Assembly (NCBI GenBank): GCA_016745035.1
Contig: JADGDE010000001.1
Location: 63,857 to 127,856, forward strand
Direction: 5' to 3'
Source: Thiotrichales bacterium
Lineage (GTDB): Bacteria; Pseudomonadota; Gammaproteobacteria; Beggiatoales; Beggiatoaceae
DNA length: 64,000 nt
The translations under genes were made by a program, and so were the position numbers. The notes beneath the pieces are model-generated. The model worked only from the letters and a program-made list of their open reading frames with translations. It did not search any database and had not been told where the DNA came from. Each line of letters starts with the position of its first letter. The stretch's first letter is position 1. Of this stretch, positions 1-7,873 are shown piece after piece.

Positions 1-161
1 AAGCCCTTTTCTTGCATCTCCCCAAACAGTTCGATGCCTTTCTCATAGGGGGCTTTGTTGATTAAGGTGTTATAGGAAATTTCATCAGCAATTAAACCCT
101 TTTCTTGCATCTCCCCAAACAGTTCGATGCCTTTCTCATAGGGGGCTTTGTTGATTAAGGT
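1..161 (-). repeat. Near-identical PPR-coding tandem repeat (93-bp period)
   Basis: Bases 1-68 and 94-161 differ at one position only (base 3 versus 96). They encode the same segment, NTLINKAPYEKGIELFGEMQ and following residues. The unit is 93 bp, or 31 codons, against 35 residues for classical PPR motifs; the shortfall lies between the two helices. A more diverged unit lies just upstream in the protein. Near identity at DNA level suggests recent duplication, and the array may continue beyond the left edge. Confidence 0.85.
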
Positions 162-2597
162 AGAATAAGCAATAATGTATTCGGTCTGACTGTGTTCATT
201 ATAGCTTTGCAGAGGCAATTGTTTTTGCATTTCAGCAAAAAATTGTAAGGCCACCCTGATATTAACCGCATTATTTATCAAAATGTTATAAACAAACCCT
301 GTTGCCATGCTTTGATTATGATGCGAGAGCACACGCTTATCTTTTTCTGGCAAATCCAGCATTTCTGATAAATACGTCGTTTCTTCTAAGAGTAAAAATG
401 CAAAGACAGCAGATACCAGATCTTTTTTAATGGCGACGTGAGCACTTTCGATTAAATAGGTTTTTAGATGCTCTCGAGGTTTAAAGCTGTCTTTCCAACA
501 GAGCACCGCTAAATGCACGTTCGATTTGGCAATTTCCAAAATTATTTCTTCTCGTACAGGTTCTAAGCCGACGATAAAACGAACTAACTTTGCATAATGT
601 GGGTTTTTATAACCCAATGTTGCTGTTGGTGTAAAGCTACGAAACCCTTCAGCAGCAAAATACAATTGATAATCAGGATGAACAAAGCTGTAGGCTTTGG
701 CAAAACCTTGCTTTTTAGCGCTCAATATATTCAACTGCTCTGCTAGAATCAAAAACCCCCCTATGTCATGCCGAGCAAAGGCACAATGACTATTGTCCCC
801 TATGAAGCGTGGATCGCGTTCTATGCCAGTGACGGCTGAATTATTATCATTACCATCTTTCACTACTGCATGGTAAGCAAAGTCAGACAAAAATAATTTC
901 AAACGTTCTCCTGCTTGGTGCGGGTTGCCTTTAAAATATTCACGTTGCAAAAGCCCATGGATAAACTTTTCAATCAAGATGGCAATATGGTCAATGACTT
1001 TCTCACGTCGTAAGGTTTGTACAAACATCAAAGCATATAGTGGCACAGCTAGAAAATCCTGCAAATGTAGCTGTTTTTTATCCTCAAGCATGTTTAAGGC
1101 TTGTTCTCGCACGGGTTCTCTTTCATTGCTATTGCGCTCAATAAAACGATGAATCTTGGGGTAATCCATGCGTTTCAAGACAAATGTTGGTGCCAATGAT
1201 GATAGATCACCACGGTAATCTTGCTGTCGGCAGCTAATTAAAATAAAGCATTGGGGATAATGGACAGCTAATTGGTGAATTTCCCCTGTTAGCTGTTCGC
1301 GTAGCTTGTCATTGCTTAGTTCATTCCAACCATCAATATACAAACGTAAGCGCCCTGTTTTTAAATATTGTTTAACCTCTTCAAGTGTTGCGCCCTGCAT
1401 TTTTTCTATAATCGAGTCGATTAAACTAGATTCTGCTGCGATAAATTTTAGTTCCAAATACACCGGAATCACATCACTGCTTTGTTTTTCCAATGCGATA
1501 AGGTCATGATAATGTAAAAATTGTAACGTTGAGGTTTTCCCCATACCAGCCACACCCAACAAAACCATTTGATATTGCTCGACATCACGCAGTTGTTGAC
1601 AGAGTTCTTGTACAAAACCTTGACGACCTTTGGCAACAAGCTGTTCCTCTAAAGCTGCACTACTTTCTAAGGGTTCATACCATTTAGCTTCCTCAGCATA
1701 AAATAATGTCTCATCCATATCCCCTTGTTCTTTGCTAATCACCCAACGGTTTTTCCAAATTTCAAACTCTTTTAATTCATCACGAATATAGTTTGAAAAA
1801 TCAGACTGAGCTGTGGTTGAGGGCATGGTTTGCTTACCCTTATAACGGGTCAACAGCAACTGAGCTTTAAAATCCCGTGCAATAGGGGTTTGCATACCAT
1901 ATTTAGGTAATTCATTTTTAACACTGGCACATACATCTCCGACGCTTACATCTTGATTGTGTGCTGGCTGCAAGGCTGTTAATAACACCTCGGTAAATAG
2001 GCTGTGTTGCTTGCTTGGAAGAATATACGATTGTTTAGTATCACGTGATGCGAGGATAAAGCAACAACCTGTCCCCAAAGCATCGTCGCTATCAATAAAA
2101 GCACCGGCATAGCAGCAATCTAAAATAATAATTTTATGCTTGATTTTGCTGGCTGTAATTTGTTTATGTAGAAATGAAATATCTACCCCTTGTTGTGCCA
2201 AGGTCATCTTTTCTGTCAGTTTGTCACTTGGGGCAATTTCGCTACTGGCTAAGAAGTTTTTAAAATCGCCATACTCATTGCGCCGAATACCATGCCCAGA
2301 AAAATAGAACAAGGCGACATCAGCAATTTGTTTTGATTCTCCCTCTGGGTTAAAAAAGGCATGAATTTGATTTTTCAAATATGCTGTGCTTAAAAACAAT
2401 TCTGATTTTTGAAATGCTGGAGAATAATCAGGGAGCAATTCGCTGCTTCTTGCTGCTAATCGTAATTCAATTTCAGAAAAATCCCCATACTGATGTAATA
2501 ATTTGGCAACGGCCTGAGCATCTTTGGCGGGTGTGGATAAATTTAAATCTGAGTATTGATAGCGATTGATTCCAATCAACAATGCTTGTTGAATCAT
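1..2597 (-). CDS. Caspase-like peptidase / NACHT-type NTPase with C-terminal PPR-like repeats (partial)
   Basis: Reading on the minus strand from the ATG at 2597, the frame stays open to the window edge, so the C-terminus is missing. Residues 1-215 form a caspase (peptidase C14) domain: the start ALLIGINRY, the catalytic His in FSGHG (about residue 102) and the catalytic Cys in DCCYAG (about 162) are present. A STAND/NACHT-like NTPase follows, with Walker A GVAGMGKTS (about 348) and Walker B LYIDGWNE (about 422). After a long helical stretch the last 100 residues hold PPR-like motifs (YNTLI...ELFGEMQEKG) with a 31-residue period. The ATG overlaps the stop of the upstream gene as ATGA, so the pair is translationally coupled. 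Caspase-NTPase-repeat proteins are known as signalling or immune proteins; an immune role here is inference. No cleavage target is visible. Confidence 0.85.
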   Translation of the reverse strand, partial: MIQQALLIGINRYQYSDLNLSTPAKDAQAVAKLLHQYGDFSEIELRLAARSSELLPDYSPAFQKSELFLSTAYLKNQIHAFFNPEGESKQIADVALFYFSGHGIRRNEYGDFKNFLASSEIAPSDKLTEKMTLAQQGVDISFLHKQITASKIKHKIIILDCCYAGAFIDSDDALGTGCCFILASRDTKQSYILPSKQHSLFTEVLLTALQPAHNQDVSVGDVCASVKNELPKYGMQTPIARDFKAQLLLTRYKGKQTMPSTTAQSDFSNYIRDELKEFEIWKNRWVISKEQGDMDETLFYAEEAKWYEPLESSAALEEQLVAKGRQGFVQELCQQLRDVEQYQMVLLGVAGMGKTSTLQFLHYHDLIALEKQSSDVIPVYLELKFIAAESSLIDSIIEKMQGATLEEVKQYLKTGRLRLYIDGWNELSNDKLREQLTGEIHQLAVHYPQCFILISCRQQDYRGDLSSLAPTFVLKRMDYPKIHRFIERNSNEREPVREQALNMLEDKKQLHLQDFLAVPLYALMFVQTLRREKVIDHIAILIEKFIHGLLQREYFKGNPHQAGERLKLFLSDFAYHAVVKDGNDNNSAVTGIERDPRFIGDNSHCAFARHDIGGFLILAEQLNILSAKKQGFAKAYSFVHPDYQLYFAAEGFRSFTPTATLGYKNPHYAKLVRFIVGLEPVREEIILEIAKSNVHLAVLCWKDSFKPREHLKTYLIESAHVAIKKDLVSAVFAFLLLEETTYLSEMLDLPEKDKRVLSHHNQSMATGFVYNILINNAVNIRVALQFFAEMQKQLPLQSYNEHSQTEYIIAYSTLINKAPYEKGIELFGEMQEKGLIADEISYNTLINKAPYEKGIELFGEMQEKG

Positions 2598-3151
2598 TCG
2601 CTCACCTGTTGTAAAACAATTTTTTCAACCAATTTTAACTGTTGTCCTTCACGTCGAATACAACGTAAGTCAATCAAATCTTCCAATAATTCTTGTAATT
2701 CATTTTCAGACACAGACAATGCTGGCATATGTGTTTGTAATCTAGCTAATTCATACGTTAAGGTGATGTTTTTGGTATTGAGTTGATGTAAGGCGAGTAA
2801 AAGATGGGCTTGTTGCTGGTTGATGCTAATTTCTGTTAATTCCAATGCCGAGTTTAGAAATTCCAGTGCGTTTAATAAAGTGTCATAAGAGACTTCACCA
2901 GAGGTGACATCCCCTACCACTTCAAATAATGGCACAGCACTCATGATTTGTTCGATGAGCGTTTTTAAATCCAAGGCCACGGCTAATTTCTGTATATTTA
3001 AAACAATATTCGATAATTTTCGGCTTTGTGCCGCAACAATGTCTCCATTCCCTCCTTCTTTAATGACGACTGTTTTAGCAACCGCTGCTTGGTTTAGATA
3101 ATATGGTTCCAGATACTGCTTTAATTTTTCGAAATCTTTTGATACTTCCAT
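2594..3151 (-). CDS. Unknown 185-aa protein coupled to the caspase-NACHT gene
   Basis: The family is not recognised. The start is placed at 3151 (MEVSKDFEKL) because AGGAG lies 7 nt upstream of that ATG; an in-frame ATG at 3178 lacks such a site. The protein looks wholly alpha-helical and soluble, without a signal peptide. The last 40 residues (LQELLEDLIDLRCIRREG and following) resemble a winged-helix or small helical adaptor, which is inference. The stop overlaps the caspase start by ATGA, so the two proteins are probably made in fixed ratio; this one could be a sensor, adaptor or substrate of the caspase protein. Confidence 0.75.
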   Translation of the reverse strand: MEVSKDFEKLKQYLEPYYLNQAAVAKTVVIKEGGNGDIVAAQSRKLSNIVLNIQKLAVALDLKTLIEQIMSAVPLFEVVGDVTSGEVSYDTLLNALEFLNSALELTEISINQQQAHLLLALHQLNTKNITLTYELARLQTHMPALSVSENELQELLEDLIDLRCIRREGQQLKLVEKIVLQQVSE

Positions 3152-3306
3152 TGCAGGACTCCTGAATTTATTCATCACTCAACACATTAAGCAATAACAA
3201 TAACTGATTTCTTAAGTAAAAATAAGTAGACGCATAAAATTAAACAAACAAGAAAACAAGAATATGCTTGTAAGATGAAGACAGAGAGGACTGGAAAAAG
3301 AAGACT

Positions 3307-3330
3307 GGACACCCATTTAAATTAAATATC
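3307..3330 (+). repeat. GGACACCCA-AT-rich REP-like motif (copy 1)
   Basis: A purine-rich stretch (about 3240-3306) runs into GGACACCCA and then an AT-rich segment. The same arrangement is found at 27121, just upstream of the Y1 transposase gene, and inverted at 62633-62710. It is part of a probable dispersed REP-like family. Confidence 0.5.
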
Positions 3331-3389
3331 TTTAATTTATTAAAATTTGCAGAGACCTCAATAAAATTCCTTTTATACAGTTTTTCTTA

Positions 3390-3550
3390 AGAGTCTATGC
3401 GGAGTATGAGGATCGTCGCGAAAATCAGATATTTTGAGGCTAATTTCGTGGTTTTGTGAAGCGAATAACGCGTTATTTAACGAATAAAAGCGCGGAATTA
3501 GACCAAAATAGCGGATTTGCAGCAGATTATTCATATTTCGCATAGACTCT
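3390..3550. mobile_element. 161-bp MITE-like element, copy 1
   Basis: The ends are perfect inverted repeats AGAGTCTATGCG / CGCATAGACTCT. There is an internal palindrome around AATAACGCGTTATT and no ORF. An inverted copy of the same length lies at 57628-57788, with about six mismatches by eye. A non-autonomous transposon is the likely explanation. It sits between the unknown small protein gene and the 3' end of the sulfotransferase gene. I see no other gene in the 3152-3587 spacer. Confidence 0.85.
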
Positions 3551-3587
3551 AAAACCTTAATGGGTCTCTACTTTTGCTCACAGCACT

Positions 3588-5258
3588 TTATACTGGCATT
3601 AACAAACGCTCAATTCCACGGGCAGTCGTTTGGGTTTTTCCTCTGAATTTTTGTAAAGCTTGCTCATATTTGCGCCATTTATCGGCATTGGGCTGTGAGA
3701 GTGTTACTGCTGTTAACGGTAAGTTTTTATCAAAATCATCTAAAGCCGTATTCCAACTTAAATCCATAAATTGACTGGCGGCTTTGAGGGTTGGGACTGG
3801 GTTTTTAATCAGTGCTTGATAATCAATGAAATGCCAGTCTTGTCTGTCCAAGCAGTGTAAGTCTTGAATAATGGTTTCATTGGCACTGCTCCATTGATTG
3901 ACGCAAATTTCAACCAAGGTTTTATTATTGAGCTGTTCCCAACCGGGAATCAGTAAAAATTGCCAATCTTTAGCACGCCAATTAGGTATATCTTGGTAGG
4001 CAATAAAACGCCGTGAGCGCCAGCCTTCAACTAAACTGCCAATATTGCCTAAAGGTTCGCGGTACAGATAAATAAACAAGGCATCGGGAAACAGACTTTT
4101 TAGAAACGGAATCCGTAGGGCATTTTTTGGGGTTTTTTCCAGTAAACGCACACTGCTTGGGCGTGCTGCTACGGGTATATCGGCATAGTTTTGCGTGCCT
4201 TGGCTTAAGCGTTGGCTAAACAATTGTGTTAGGGCTATTTTGGTAGCTTCATCAGCATCGTCGGCATTGAGGCAATTGGAGTGATAGTCGTGGTCTTGTG
4301 GATGCAAGCCGGGAATGCGTTCTAGCCCTTTGTGATTTTCTTCGCCTGTTGTCCATAAATGCGGTAAAGCCGAGAGGCTGTTGAACAATAGAGTGCTGCC
4401 TGCGCGCGGAGCGGAGACGATGAACACGGGGCGATCAAAAGTCGGTGGGGTGATCACGCTGTCGGCATGTTCACGTTTGAGCGCTCGATTGCGCAGCAGT
4501 TGGCGATTGATACGTTTAGGCGCAGGGGGTGACATTTCAAGGCTGCTGCTAAGTATATGTAAGGCACAGCGCGCTGCCTCTGGAAGTTTGCTGCGCACTC
4601 GGCGCAAACTTTGTCCTAATTGCAGCAAAATTTGTTGGTATATCAGCTCGCCTTCGGCATTTTGTCCAAATTCATCTAGGGCATTGCGCCAAGCTTGAAA
4701 GCTATTTTCAAGCTCTAGTTGTAAATCGGCTTTTTGTTCGGCATCAATATTGAGTTCATTACAAGCCAAACGAATGGGCAGTAAGTGCTTATCAAATGCC
4801 ATGGCATCTAAGACACTAAAACCACCACCTAAGAGGGTTAGACAGTGTTTTTGCATCAAAGATAAACCCCGTTGTTGTAATAGCTCTAAGTCTTGCCGTT
4901 CTATTTCGACCACCAAGTCGGTTTTATCATCCACTGCCAGCAATACGCGTACATACATCCAGGCTTGAAACTCGCAGCTATGTAGGTTTTCATCTTTTTC
5001 TGAAAGTGTGTCGCTAAACCAAACCCGCCCAATAGCAAAGTCGAAATCAGCGAGAATGGTTTGTACATAGGGGCAATGCGCTAGATCGGGGCTGGCTTGT
5101 AAAGTCGCGCTCAGGGCATAGTCGTCAGTTTGAATGCCCGCAGGAGAAACCAAATACCAAGGGGATTTTTTGATCTGTAGGGCTTTATATTCTTGTTGCA
5201 ATAAGTCTTGATTGATCGGGGCTTGCAAACGAAAATAAAGCGGTAAGAGTAAGGACAT
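3588..5258 (-). CDS. Sulfotransferase family protein with long N-terminal region
   Basis: This is a PAPS-dependent sulfotransferase of the bacterial Sulfotransfer family, 556 aa. The 5'-phosphosulfate loop SAPRAGSTLLFNSL lies at about residue 281. The 3'-phosphate-binding segment LYREPLGNIGSLVEGW lies at about 395-410. The first 250 residues are not recognised and may bind the acceptor or a partner. No signal peptide is seen, so it is cytosolic. It is the last gene of the minus-strand cluster, 44 bp after the unknown 270-aa gene. The nearby ACP, AMP ligase and radical SAM genes suggest sulfation of an acyl-derived product, which is inference. Confidence 0.85.
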   Translation of the reverse strand: MSLLLPLYFRLQAPINQDLLQQEYKALQIKKSPWYLVSPAGIQTDDYALSATLQASPDLAHCPYVQTILADFDFAIGRVWFSDTLSEKDENLHSCEFQAWMYVRVLLAVDDKTDLVVEIERQDLELLQQRGLSLMQKHCLTLLGGGFSVLDAMAFDKHLLPIRLACNELNIDAEQKADLQLELENSFQAWRNALDEFGQNAEGELIYQQILLQLGQSLRRVRSKLPEAARCALHILSSSLEMSPPAPKRINRQLLRNRALKREHADSVITPPTFDRPVFIVSAPRAGSTLLFNSLSALPHLWTTGEENHKGLERIPGLHPQDHDYHSNCLNADDADEATKIALTQLFSQRLSQGTQNYADIPVAARPSSVRLLEKTPKNALRIPFLKSLFPDALFIYLYREPLGNIGSLVEGWRSRRFIAYQDIPNWRAKDWQFLLIPGWEQLNNKTLVEICVNQWSSANETIIQDLHCLDRQDWHFIDYQALIKNPVPTLKAASQFMDLSWNTALDDFDKNLPLTAVTLSQPNADKWRKYEQALQKFRGKTQTTARGIERLLMPV

Positions 5259-5302
5259 CAGCGATTAACCTCGGTTAGCACAAGGAAAAATACCCTAAGG
5301 TA

Positions 5303-6115
5303 TCAGTTCGATGTTGTTTCTATGTTGTTGGGTTTGGGGATAGGTCCGGTGACAAAGGAGCCAGTGACAAATTCAATTTCTAGGTGAGCGGCTTTGTTGA
5401 TAATTTTTGTCAATACCGACCTATCGTTCTTATTGCGAATAATACGGCTAAAGGGCATTTGATATTGTGGATGCAAACGGCTTATTTCAATAAAATAGCG
5501 GTGCAGTTCTTCTACCAACCCCTCTTCACGGACATAAATAGCATAGTGCCAAATATTATCACGCACATCTTTTTGATGATTGATTTGTAAGCGTTTTAGG
5601 TCAATCGGGCGGTGAATATCAAATAATTCCAACATCGGTTTGGCGCTGTCATGATGTAGCCAAATCCGCAAAATTTCGGTATAAGCTTGTACCCGTTGTT
5701 GAAAAGCATGGGAGGCTGGAAACACCAACGAGCGACTGATGTCAAAATAGCCCGCTAAATCAGGGTTTAAGTTGGCAATCGGGTATTTGAATAAGTATTG
5801 TAATAACTCCAAAGGCAGGTTGCTTTCTAAGCCAACGTGATACAAACGACCATTGTGCAGCTTAGCCAATACCTTATCAATTTGCTCAGGGGTGCTTTGT
5901 AGAAAATCCCCCATTAAGCTGGCAACATCGCGGTTTTCTAGCTCTTCAAGGGCATAAGTAATTTTTTCAACATCAATTTGAATCAGTTGCGCTAAGGCTT
6001 GCTCATCAAAAATATGTTTTTGTTCCAAAGGTAGGTGATAGGCATTGAGTAATGCACTTAATAATTCTGGGTTCACCAAGCTATTTTGAGAAATGGGACT
6101 CAAGTTAACAGACAC
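5303..6115 (-). CDS. Unknown 270-aa protein of the sulfotransferase cluster
   Basis: No family is recognised. The start is GTG at 6115, with AAGGAG 5 nt upstream. The protein is helical and soluble and has no signal peptide or membrane segment. The middle (about residues 90-200) is rich in aromatic residues and His, including FPASHAFQQRV and WHYAIYVREEG. The gene lies directly after an intrinsic terminator-like hairpin and 44 bp before the sulfotransferase, so these two may be expressed at a different level from the upstream four genes. Confidence 0.7.
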   Translation of the reverse strand: MSVNLSPISQNSLVNPELLSALLNAYHLPLEQKHIFDEQALAQLIQIDVEKITYALEELENRDVASLMGDFLQSTPEQIDKVLAKLHNGRLYHVGLESNLPLELLQYLFKYPIANLNPDLAGYFDISRSLVFPASHAFQQRVQAYTEILRIWLHHDSAKPMLELFDIHRPIDLKRLQINHQKDVRDNIWHYAIYVREEGLVEELHRYFIEISRLHPQYQMPFSRIIRNKNDRSVLTKIINKAAHLEIEFVTGSFVTGPIPKPNNIETTSN

Positions 6116-6128
6116 AGCAACTCCTTAT

Positions 6129-6160
6129 AAAAAAGGGCTTGTCTATCAAGAACAAGCCCT
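6129..6160 (-). terminator. Intrinsic terminator or attenuator inside the cluster
   Basis: On the minus strand, AGGGCTTGT pairs with ACAAGCCCT (9 bp, 9-nt loop) and is followed by a run of six T. The ribosome-binding site of the next gene (AAGGAG) comes 2-3 bases after the T-run. It lies between the radical SAM gene and the 270-aa gene, so it would lower expression of the last two genes or separate two units. Confidence 0.8.
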
Positions 6161-6165
6161 ACACT

Positions 6166-7524
6166 TTAACCGTTACTGAGTAAAGCCCGTGAGAGGTATT
6201 TACCGGCATAATCACCGTGCAAAACCCCTAGTTGAGTCAAGCGCAGTTCTTTATCCGTCAGTTCGACTTTGCCCTCGGCAACCAACTCATCAATGGCAGT
6301 TTTACAGAGTTTTTCTAAGCGGAAACCAAAGCGGTTTTGGAAGTGATCCAAGTCCATGCTAACTAATTTCATGCCCAAAACAACCGCGCGGGTCATTTCT
6401 TCAAGGGCATTCATATCACAGCCCCGGCTGATAGGCACAACGCCTTTTTCGATACTATCGATATACACATCGGTATCGTTATAGTTTTGGAAATGCCAAT
6501 TACCCAAAATCCCGAAAGCAGAAGAGCCAAAGGAATACAAATCATCCCCACGCCAAAGGCTGGGAGAATGCTTGTGTTTATTCTCGCCATTTTTGGTAAA
6601 GGTGAAGAAACTCCAAGGCTGGTAGTCTTCTTCTTTGAAGCGATCCAATGCATATTGCATGAATTCCAACTCTTCTTCGTCGGTAGGTAGGTTTAAGCCC
6701 TCACGCAAAATGGATTTGTAATACGGGGTATTGGCGTATAAATCCATTTTGTAAACGGTAATACTATCGACACCGGACTCAATCGCCGTGTTAAGACTTT
6801 TATGCCAAGTTTCGGTACTTTCGCCCGCCAAACCACTCATTAAGTCGATATTGACTGTCGCGCCAGTAGACTGGGCAATTTCAATCGCTTTTAAGGCTTT
6901 TTTCGCTGTATCTAAGCGATTGGAGTGTTTGATGATTTCATCATCAAAAGATTGCACGCCCATGCTAATACGGGTTACACCCAATTCCTTCAACACATCG
7001 GCTTTACGCTGGGTTAGTGTCACAGGCTCAGCTTCGATAGTCAGTTCGGTGTCTTCTTCAAAGTTAAAATGCTGATGCAGTTTGGCAAAAATTTGCTGGA
7101 AATGTTCCGCTTCCATTAAAGAGGGTGTACCCCCACCAAAATAGACCGATACCAAGGGACGTTTATTGAGTTCAAACCGTGCTACCGCCAAGTCGATTTC
7201 TTTACACAGGGCGTTCACATAAGCGTCGATTTGACGACGACGTTCTTTACCATTGATATTTTCGGTGCGGTAATAGCAATAAGAGCAGCGCTGAATACAA
7301 TAAGGGATATGTAAATAGAGGTTAAGCGGTTTAGTGCTGGGTTCTAATTTGGTATCACGCCCTTCAACACTCCAGTGTTGGAAGTTAGGGAAGTTGGTAA
7401 TAAACCCGCGACGGTCGGGTTTAAGGTTAGTCATATAGTCTTTGCGGACGGGTTCTAGATGATAACCTTCTTTTTTTTCTTCTGGATTCAAAGAAGTAAT
7501 ATCAACCGTTTGTGTATCGCTCAT
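6166..7524 (-). CDS. HemN/HemW-like radical SAM protein
   Basis: This is a radical S-adenosylmethionine enzyme of the oxygen-independent coproporphyrinogen oxidase-like family, 452 aa. The cluster-binding CxxxCxxC is CIQRCSYC at about residues 75-82, inside LYLHIPYC. The SAM-binding segment VYFGGGTPSLM follows, then the TELTIEAEP and GVTRISMGVQSFDD motifs. The C-terminal 80 residues fit a HemN_C domain. Known members include HemN, HemW and class C methylases or cyclopropanases of natural-product pathways. Its position 13 bp after an acyl carrier protein gene argues against housekeeping heme synthesis and for chemistry on a carrier-bound substrate; that is inference. Confidence 0.85.
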   Translation of the reverse strand: MSDTQTVDITSLNPEEKKEGYHLEPVRKDYMTNLKPDRRGFITNFPNFQHWSVEGRDTKLEPSTKPLNLYLHIPYCIQRCSYCYYRTENINGKERRRQIDAYVNALCKEIDLAVARFELNKRPLVSVYFGGGTPSLMEAEHFQQIFAKLHQHFNFEEDTELTIEAEPVTLTQRKADVLKELGVTRISMGVQSFDDEIIKHSNRLDTAKKALKAIEIAQSTGATVNIDLMSGLAGESTETWHKSLNTAIESGVDSITVYKMDLYANTPYYKSILREGLNLPTDEEELEFMQYALDRFKEEDYQPWSFFTFTKNGENKHKHSPSLWRGDDLYSFGSSAFGILGNWHFQNYNDTDVYIDSIEKGVVPISRGCDMNALEEMTRAVVLGMKLVSMDLDHFQNRFGFRLEKLCKTAIDELVAEGKVELTDKELRLTQLGVLHGDYAGKYLSRALLSNG

Positions 7525-7537
7525 AAGTATTCCCTAT

Positions 7538-7798
7538 TTAATCGGCTTTTTTCTCGGCAATGAAATCTGCCAGAACATTCAGGTTTTCAAACGGCTCGAA
7601 AGTGAGTTCTGAATCTGAGAATTTAATATCAAAAGCTTTTTCAATCAAGACTATTAATTCCATGATTGCAATAGAATCAAGACCAATCCCCTCTTCAAAT
7701 AGAGACATCTCAGGATCTAAGTCTGTTGCCTTCACATTAATATCTAAATCATTGGCAATCATGCTAATGAGTTGCTCTACGATAGCTGCGTCTGCCAT
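7538..7798 (-). CDS. Acyl carrier protein
   Basis: An 86-aa phosphopantetheine-binding carrier protein. The attachment site is Ser42 in EGIGLDSIAIMEL, and the four-helix pattern and acidic character fit. Its place among an AMP ligase, a radical SAM enzyme and a sulfotransferase suggests a dedicated carrier, not the fatty-acid synthesis AcpP, whose fabD/fabG/fabF neighbours are absent. It would tether the acyl group activated by the neighbouring ligase. Confidence 0.9.
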   Translation of the reverse strand: MADAAIVEQLISMIANDLDINVKATDLDPEMSLFEEGIGLDSIAIMELIVLIEKAFDIKFSDSELTFEPFENLNVLADFIAEKKAD

Positions 7799-7823
7799 TG
7801 TGCCTCCACATTTTTATCAAAAT

Positions 7824-7848
7824 ACCGTGTACCAGCTAGATACACGGT
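7824..7848 (-). terminator. Stem-loop between AMP ligase and ACP genes
   Basis: ACCGTGTA (7824-7831) pairs with TACACGGT (7841-7848), giving an 8-bp perfect stem with a 9-nt loop. On the minus strand it is followed by ATTTT, a weak T tail. It may be a leaky terminator or a stabiliser giving extra ACP transcript. Confidence 0.5.
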
Positions 7849-7873
7849 CTAGTTATCACATTTATTGTTGTCG

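Noticed and set aside
1-161. Possible CRISPR-like direct repeat at the left edge
   Set aside because: The repeat is in frame with a large ORF, has a 93-bp period and encodes a PPR motif; the spacing segment is coding, not spacer-like.
925-1509. Plus-strand ORFs inside the caspase-NACHT gene
   Set aside because: They are antisense shadows of a gene with clear Walker motifs and caspase residues.
6166-7524. Housekeeping coproporphyrinogen III oxidase (hemN)
   Set aside because: Family motifs match HemN/HemW broadly, but the ACP, ligase and sulfotransferase neighbours make a dedicated biosynthetic role more likely; no gene symbol was assigned.
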